Source: an uncultured Mycoplasmatota bacterium
Lineage (GTDB): Bacteria; Bacillota_I; Bacilli_A; RF39; UBA660
Assembly: GCA_946553095.1 (NCBI GenBank)
Contig: CAMNRN010000004.1
Span: 1 to 38,889, forward strand
Length of the DNA: 38,889 bases
Reading direction: 5' to 3'
Shown: piece after piece, positions 34,390-38,889 of the stretch
How positions within the stretch are numbered: the stretch's first letter is position 1
Layout of the letters: each line of letters begins with the position of its first letter
Notes under the pieces: model-generated
Database searches by the model: none
Seen by the model: only the letters and a program-made list of their open reading frames with translations
Told to the model about the DNA's origin: nothing
Made by a program: the position numbers and the translations under genes

Positions 34390-34451
34390 ATATATTTTTC
34401 TGTCAAAAAGTGTCAACAAAATATGATAAAAAAATATATTTTTTCATGTAG

Positions 34452-34460
34452 TGGTATAAT
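34452..34460 (+). promoter_or_regulatory. Extended -10 promoter of the PIG-L/YfhO/aldolase genes
   Basis: TGGTATAAT (34452-34460), TGn-extended consensus -10, no clear -35, 26 bp before the ATG at 34487. Confidence 0.55.
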
Positions 34461-34486
34461 AAGAATAGAGTTTTAAAGGTGAAGTT

Positions 34487-35194
34487 ATGAATAAAAAAAG
34501 TATAATAGAAAAAAGTGCAATAGTTTTATTATTTTTAATTTTTGTGGCAACTAGCGCTTTTTTAATCAAAAGAAAACCTATAAATGTTGATAAAGATTTC
34601 ACTAAAATAAATTTAGACGATGCCAAAAAAGTGATGTTTGTTGCCCATCCAGATGATGATTCCATCTGGGGAGGAGCTCATCTATTAGAAGATGGAAAAG
34701 ATTATTTAGTAGTATGCATTACCTGTGGAGAAAGAGAAGATCGCGTAAAAGAATTTATTAGTGCGATGGAAAGAGTAGAAAGTCAATATATTATGCTTGG
34801 ATATCCTGACAAAACTAATGGAAAAAAAGATGATTGGCAAACATCTATTGAAAAAATTCATGCTGATATAGATGAAATTCTCCAATTAAAAACATGGGAT
34901 ATGATCGTTACTCATAATCCGGAGGGAGAATATGGACACATTCATCATAAAATGACTTCAAGTGCAGTGACCGAATTAGCCGATGTATCAAAGCTAATGT
35001 ATTTTGCCAAATATTATAAACCATCCCTTATCGATGATTATAAGGCTGATTTAAAAGAATTATCTGATGAATTATATCAGAAAAAATATGATTTAATCGG
35101 CGTATATAAAACGCAAGATTTCGTTTATGATATGTTCGGTCATATGTTTAGATATGAAAATTGGATTAAGTATGAGGATTGGAACAATGAGTAA
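34487..35194 (+). CDS. Membrane-anchored PIG-L (LmbE-like) family deacetylase
   Basis: 235 residues. One N-terminal membrane helix (about residues 10-27) is followed by a PIG-L domain. The zinc site reads AHPDDDS (His54, Asp56, Asp57) and, further on, EYGHIHHKM (His151 and His153/154), the typical set of zinc and catalytic residues. Family members remove acetyl groups from N-acetylglucosamine conjugates. The anchor puts it at the membrane, probably facing out, next to a YfhO-like membrane protein, so modification of a surface glycolipid or polymer is likely. The YfhO gene overlaps its last codons by eight bases. AAAGGTGAAG precedes the ATG. Confidence 0.92.
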   Translation: MNKKSIIEKSAIVLLFLIFVATSAFLIKRKPINVDKDFTKINLDDAKKVMFVAHPDDDSIWGGAHLLEDGKDYLVVCITCGEREDRVKEFISAMERVESQYIMLGYPDKTNGKKDDWQTSIEKIHADIDEILQLKTWDMIVTHNPEGEYGHIHHKMTSSAVTELADVSKLMYFAKYYKPSLIDDYKADLKELSDELYQKKYDLIGVYKTQDFVYDMFGHMFRYENWIKYEDWNNE

Positions 35195-37718
35195 GAGTAA
35201 AAAATTCACCTTAATAGATTATGTTAATCTTGCTATATTAACCATTATTTTTTTTCTTATTGTATTTCTAATTTTAAAAAAAGGCTATATTTTGGGGTCA
35301 ACAGTTGACTGGTCATCTCAACACATTGCTTTTCCCGAATATTTTCGCACTCTTTTTTTAGAAACTAAAGATCTATTTCCAGATTTTGCATTTAATCTAG
35401 GTGCAGGGCAAAACATATATAATTTTGCTTATTATGGATTACTAAGTCCAATCATCTTGATATCTTATCTTTTTCCCAAGATAAATATGGTTACTTACAT
35501 TATAGTTTCCAGTTGTTTTTTTATTTTACTTAGTGCTCTTTTATTTTACAAATTATTACGTAATCATTGTTATAATTCATACTTATCATTAATAGTTAGC
35601 ATTATATTTATGTGTGCCTCTCCTTTGATTTTTCACATGCACCGTCATATCATGTTTGTAAATTACATGCCATTTCTTATTTTAGGATTTTTCGGAGTTG
35701 ATAAATATTTTGAAAAAGACAAATCATGGTTGCTAATAATTAGCATTTTTCTGATGATTATGACTAGTTACTATTACTCAGTAGTCGGAATTATAGTTTT
35801 AACTATCTATGGAATATATACATATATAAAAAAGACTTCTCAAATAACCATAAAAGGTTTTTTCCTAGATGGATCTAAATTTGCTTTTCGCATCATCATC
35901 GGTATCCTTTTGGCAAGCATTTTAATCATTCCAACATTCTTAGTAATTTTAAACGGACGGGAAGCCACAACTGTATCAATTTCTCTAAAAGAAGTAATAA
36001 CTCCAGGTATTAACTTAGATTATATATTATATAAATATTATGGAATAGGGTTAGGTGCTATCACAATATTTGCTCTTATAAATAGTTTAACTAAAAAAAG
36101 AGAAAATCGTTTTATCGGTATCACTTTAATATTAGTTATATTATTTCCATTTATTAATTATTTATTTAATGCTACGATGTATATCGATGCTAAATCTTTA
36201 ATCCCATTTCTTCCTTTATATGTTTTATTAATAGCCTCATTTTTAAAAGATATTTATGAAGATAATACTAAATTAAAATGGATTATTCCAATATCAATCA
36301 TAATTCTTATCTTAGGAAAAAATACTTTAGGATCATTAGACAAAGCACTATATATAGATATCATTATCGTTTTAGGTGGTCTGTTTCTTTATAAAATCAC
36401 ACATTTAAAATGCTTATTAGGAATTAGTCTTGTTGTAATTAGTTGTTGTATCACCGTATTGTCTAGCCGTTTTGACAGCTTAGTGGAACGAGATTTATTA
36501 TATGGCAAAGATTATCATAATCAAAAAAATATTATTGAAGATATTACTAATAATGATTTTGGTCTATATCGTATTTCTAACCAAATAACTCCACTTGAAA
36601 ATACTAATCGGATATATAACAATATAAATTACTACAAAAATACATTATATTCATCCACATATAACAAGATTTATAACAAATTTTATTATGACATAATGAA
36701 TAATCCTATTCAAAGTCGTAATCGAGTTATCACAAGTAGTGCCAAAAATTATCCATTTTTACTCTTAATGGGAAACAAATATTTAGTTACAGATAAAAAT
36801 CCCTATCTAGGTTATACGTTATATAAAACGACTGACAACATCAATGTATATAAAAATGATTCCGTTTTGCCTCTTGCATATGCAAGAAGTGATACTATGA
36901 GCGAAGCACAGTTCACCGAGCTAGGTTATCCTTATAATCAAGAAGCTATTTTAAAAAATATAATAATTAATAAGGATGATTCAAAAGATTTTTCTCCGAG
37001 CATTCTCAAAAAAGACCTTGAATTAGACTTAAAACCCCTTAAAGAATTAAATATTGAAACCAAAAATGATATAACCACTATCAATATTGAAAAAGATCAA
37101 AAAATAAAATTGAAACTAAAAGAGAAACTTCATAATAAACTATTATATATTCACTTTGATCTTTTAGAAGATAATCCTTGCAGCATTGGTGACTCAATTA
37201 TCCGAATCAATGGTATAACTAACAAACTGACTTGTAATCCATGGAAATATCACAACAAGAATTTCACTTTTGATTACGTTTTAAGTGAAGAAAATATTCG
37301 CCAACTTACAGTATTTTTCAGCAAAGGAATTTATAAAATAAAGAATGTTGAATACTATATTTTGGATTATGAAGATATTAAAAATATCCGAGAAGATATT
37401 GATGAATTTCTAATAGATAAAGAAAAAACTAAGGGAGATAATATTGAAGGAAATATTTCCGTTAAAAAAGATGGGTATTTTACGATGAGTATTCCATATG
37501 ATCAAGGATTCACAGCCACTGTTGATGGAGAAAAAATACCAGTAGAAAAAGTAAATATGGGCATGATTGGCTTTCCAATAAAAAAAGGAAGCCATCATAT
37601 TAAAATAGAATATAAAGCACCAGGTAAGAAAATTGGCTTAATTTTATCTACAATGGGAATATTATTAACACTTGGAGCTATTGTATATGAAGAAAGAAGA
37701 GGGAAGAAAAATGATTGA
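35187..37718 (+). CDS. YfhO-like multi-pass membrane protein (GT-C-like glycosyltransferase)
   Basis: 843 residues from ATG 35187 (MSKSKKFTLIDYVNLAILTI); the in-frame ATG 20 codons earlier lies deep inside the PIG-L gene and lacks a ribosome site. The first about 430 residues contain a dozen or so membrane helices with an early external loop (STVDWSSQHIAFPEYFRTLF), holding the acidic residue after the first helix typical of GT-C enzymes. The last about 350 residues are an external domain ending in one more helix (IGLILSTMGILLTLGAIVY) and a basic tail. YfhO in Bacillus glycosylates teichoic acid or related polymers. It overlaps the aldolase start by eight bases. Confidence 0.9.
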   Translation: MSKSKKFTLIDYVNLAILTIIFFLIVFLILKKGYILGSTVDWSSQHIAFPEYFRTLFLETKDLFPDFAFNLGAGQNIYNFAYYGLLSPIILISYLFPKINMVTYIIVSSCFFILLSALLFYKLLRNHCYNSYLSLIVSIIFMCASPLIFHMHRHIMFVNYMPFLILGFFGVDKYFEKDKSWLLIISIFLMIMTSYYYSVVGIIVLTIYGIYTYIKKTSQITIKGFFLDGSKFAFRIIIGILLASILIIPTFLVILNGREATTVSISLKEVITPGINLDYILYKYYGIGLGAITIFALINSLTKKRENRFIGITLILVILFPFINYLFNATMYIDAKSLIPFLPLYVLLIASFLKDIYEDNTKLKWIIPISIIILILGKNTLGSLDKALYIDIIIVLGGLFLYKITHLKCLLGISLVVISCCITVLSSRFDSLVERDLLYGKDYHNQKNIIEDITNNDFGLYRISNQITPLENTNRIYNNINYYKNTLYSSTYNKIYNKFYYDIMNNPIQSRNRVITSSAKNYPFLLLMGNKYLVTDKNPYLGYTLYKTTDNINVYKNDSVLPLAYARSDTMSEAQFTELGYPYNQEAILKNIIINKDDSKDFSPSILKKDLELDLKPLKELNIETKNDITTINIEKDQKIKLKLKEKLHNKLLYIHFDLLEDNPCSIGDSIIRINGITNKLTCNPWKYHNKNFTFDYVLSEENIRQLTVFFSKGIYKIKNVEYYILDYEDIKNIREDIDEFLIDKEKTKGDNIEGNISVKKDGYFTMSIPYDQGFTATVDGEKIPVEKVNMGMIGFPIKKGSHHIKIEYKAPGKKIGLILSTMGILLTLGAIVYEERRGKKND

Positions 37719-38583
37719 AGAATTAAAAAATAAGAAAGGTTTTATCGCGGCTTTAGACCAAAGTGGGGGAAGCAGCAAAAAAACGTTAGCTAACTATGGA
37801 ATCGAAAATGTTCAAAATGATGAAGAAATGTTCCAAAAAATCCATGAAATGCGATCAAGAATAATTAGAAACGAAGCTTTTACATCATCACATATTTTAG
37901 GTGTAATTTTATTTAAGCATACGATGGATAATCCAATCGATGGTAAAAACACGGTACTTTATTTAAAAGAAAAAAACATTCCAGCCTTTTTGAAAATAGA
38001 TGTTGGCTTAGCAGAAAAAGAAGATGGGGTAGAACTTCTAAAAGAAATTCCTAATTTAGAAACCCTTTTAGAAGAAGCTAAAAAAAATGGTATCATCGGA
38101 ACCAAGATGCGTTCTGTAATTCATGAATACAATGAATTTGGTATCAAACAAGTAATCGAACAACAATTCACATTAGCCAAAACGATTATCAAAAAAGGTT
38201 TGATTCCTATCATTGAACCGGAGGTCGATATTAACTCTACAAGTAAAATGCTTATTGAAACATTTATGAAATCTGTTATTAGAAATGAACTAAATAAAAT
38301 GGCTCCAGAAGATTATGTTATTTTTAAATTTACATTGCCAGAAAGAGAAAATTTCTATGATGATTTATTAAAGTTTAAGAATGTTTTAAGAATTGTTGCT
38401 TTATCTGGTGGCTATTCTAAAGATGTTGCTTGTGAAAAGTTAAAACAAAATAAGAAAATGACAGCTAGTTTTTCGAGAGCCTTTTTGGAAGGTCTAAACG
38501 TCAGTCAAACTGAAGAAGAATTTACAGTAAACTTAAAAAGCAACATTGAGGAAATATATAGTGCTTCTGTCAATAAAATTTAA
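37711..38583 (+). CDS. fda: Fructose-bisphosphate aldolase class I
   Basis: 290 residues from ATG 37711; an in-frame ATG 13 codons earlier lies in YfhO. The N-terminal KKGFIAALDQSGGSSKKTL is the class I bacterial aldolase start. Further stations are GVILFKHTMD, IPAFLKIDVGL, GTKMRSVI, IPIIEPEVDI and VIFKFTLPE (Schiff-base Lys region), then ALSGGYS, which binds phosphate; the order is complete. It cleaves fructose-1,6-bisphosphate to triose phosphates without metal. GAGGGAAG lies seven bases upstream. It overlaps YfhO by eight bases, so an aldolase is translationally coupled to envelope genes. A strong terminator follows. Confidence 0.95.
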   Translation: MIEELKNKKGFIAALDQSGGSSKKTLANYGIENVQNDEEMFQKIHEMRSRIIRNEAFTSSHILGVILFKHTMDNPIDGKNTVLYLKEKNIPAFLKIDVGLAEKEDGVELLKEIPNLETLLEEAKKNGIIGTKMRSVIHEYNEFGIKQVIEQQFTLAKTIIKKGLIPIIEPEVDINSTSKMLIETFMKSVIRNELNKMAPEDYVIFKFTLPERENFYDDLLKFKNVLRIVALSGGYSKDVACEKLKQNKKMTASFSRAFLEGLNVSQTEEEFTVNLKSNIEEIYSASVNKI

Positions 38584-38612
38584 GAAAATCAACAAATAGA
38601 TTTTCTTTTTTT
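38582..38612 (+). terminator. Rho-independent terminator of the aldolase gene
   Basis: AAGAAAATC (38582-38590) pairs with GATTTTCTT (38599-38607) around an 8-nt loop, T run to 38612. Confidence 0.88.
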
Positions 38613-38683
38613 CATCCCTTCAAAGTGTCAAGTTATGACAATTTACATCAAAATTAAGAAAAATTTCCAAAAAAATATAGAAG

Positions 38684-38699
38684 TTTTTTTTTTTTTTTT
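38684..38699 (+). repeat. Sixteen-T homopolymer tract
   Basis: T16 at 38684-38699, directly before a weak TTGTAA (38698-38703) to TGTAAT (38722-38727) promoter candidate for the last gene. Tracts this long are prone to slippage. Confidence 0.9.
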
Positions 38700-38719
38700 G
38701 TAAAATGGTCATAGTAGAG

Positions 38720-38755
38720 AGTGTAATCAATTAGAAAAAAAGATTACTTTACACT
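38720..38755 (+). promoter_or_regulatory. Leader inverted repeat with two alternative pairings
   Basis: AGTGTAA (38720-38726) pairs with TTACACT (38749-38755); alternatively GTAATC (38723-38728) pairs with GATTAC (38742-38747). The two stems share bases, so only one can form. It ends four bases before the ribosome-site region of the exported-protein gene. Confidence 0.45.
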
Positions 38756-38774
38756 TGGGAAGGAATATATATTT

Positions 38775-38889
38775 ATGAAAAAGAAGAAACTAATCTTGGC
38801 AGTGGCGATACTAACTCTTATCATGGTCGTAATTGGAGCAACATATGCCTATTTTGTCGCTCAAACGGGATCGGGTCAAAGTGCTAATA
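38775..38889 (+). CDS. Exported protein, N-terminal part (cut by window end)
   Basis: 38 codons run off the right edge. The product begins MKKKKLILAVAILTLIMVVI and continues GATYAYFVAQTG: a very basic start, a long hydrophobic core, and an ATYAYF segment close behind it. This GATYAYF signal is common to Firmicutes surface or TasA/camelysin-like proteins processed by SipW-type peptidases, and to some other exported proteins; the rest is needed to tell. AAGGA at 38760-38764 lies about 10 bases before the ATG. A T16 tract and an inverted repeat lie upstream. Confidence 0.75.
   Translation, partial: MKKKKLILAVAILTLIMVVIGATYAYFVAQTGSGQSAN

Noticed and set aside
1-38889. Recoded UGA (mollicute code)
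   Set aside because: TGA is a clean stop of spoVIF, ybxB and scpA, and Trp positions in rpoB/rpoC use TGG.
1-38889. CRISPR array
   Set aside because: No run of regularly spaced direct repeats and no cas genes were seen.

Overview
The window is a continuous, AT-rich (low-GC), gene-dense chromosomal segment of a spore-forming Bacillota, most likely an uncultured gut-type Bacilli/Erysipelotrichia-like lineage. The supporting signs are the rpoB-rpoC order with ybxB directly upstream, the spoIVA-hup neighbourhood, spoVIF, scpA-scpB, a glmS ribozyme, and near-consensus sigma-A promoters (TTGACA-N17-TATAAT). The standard bacterial code is used: TGA ends ybxB, scpA and spoVIF, and Trp is TGG. Lineage placement is inference.

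Layout. 1-3650 is an accessory-looking stretch: an IS3-type transposase tail, a divergent unknown gene with a possible Cys-His-Asp triad, spoVIF, a membrane-anchored XRE regulator, a secreted protein of unknown function and a possible 40-codon ORF. 3651-7600 holds spoIVA behind a sigma-E-like promoter, the HU gene, a retron (msr-msd RNA plus reverse transcriptase, no recognisable effector) and ybxB. 7564-14970 is the rpoBC operon. Its RpoB carries Lys and Asp at the positions equivalent to E. coli Gln513 and His526, which predicts intrinsic rifampicin insensitivity. 15015-21092 is a co-directional run: a possible SAM-dependent transferase, an RluA-family pseudouridine synthase, a radical SAM/SPASM protein, a dGTPase-like HD protein and an M16-peptidase pair like YmfF/YmfH.

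21124-24755 is on the minus strand: rpsD with a pseudoknot-forming leader, an unknown gene, and glmS with its self-cleaving ribozyme leader. 24767-30234 is on the plus strand: an envelope cluster (HdeD-like membrane protein, exported nuclease, Cys-repeat lipoprotein, membrane-anchored thioredoxin-fold protein), then an unknown membrane protein with scpA, scpB and a pentapeptide-like protein. 30288-30886 has tRNA-Leu(CAA), its terminator, a C-terminal scrap of a tyrosine recombinase and a long untranslated leader, a footprint of past integration at the tRNA. An orphan gene follows.

31816-38583 holds a conserved unknown, a DUF1848 Fe-S protein, an EamA-like transporter, and a tightly overlapping trio: PIG-L deacetylase, YfhO-like membrane protein and class I fructose-bisphosphate aldolase. 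The window ends in the start of an exported protein preceded by a 16-T homopolymer.

The most interesting system is the retron at 5684-6860. Its promoter, a1/a2 repeats, TAGC branch-site context, msr hairpins, branched msd and RT with NAxxH, YSDD and VTG motifs can all be read directly. It sits between conserved core genes and has no adjacent effector of a known type.
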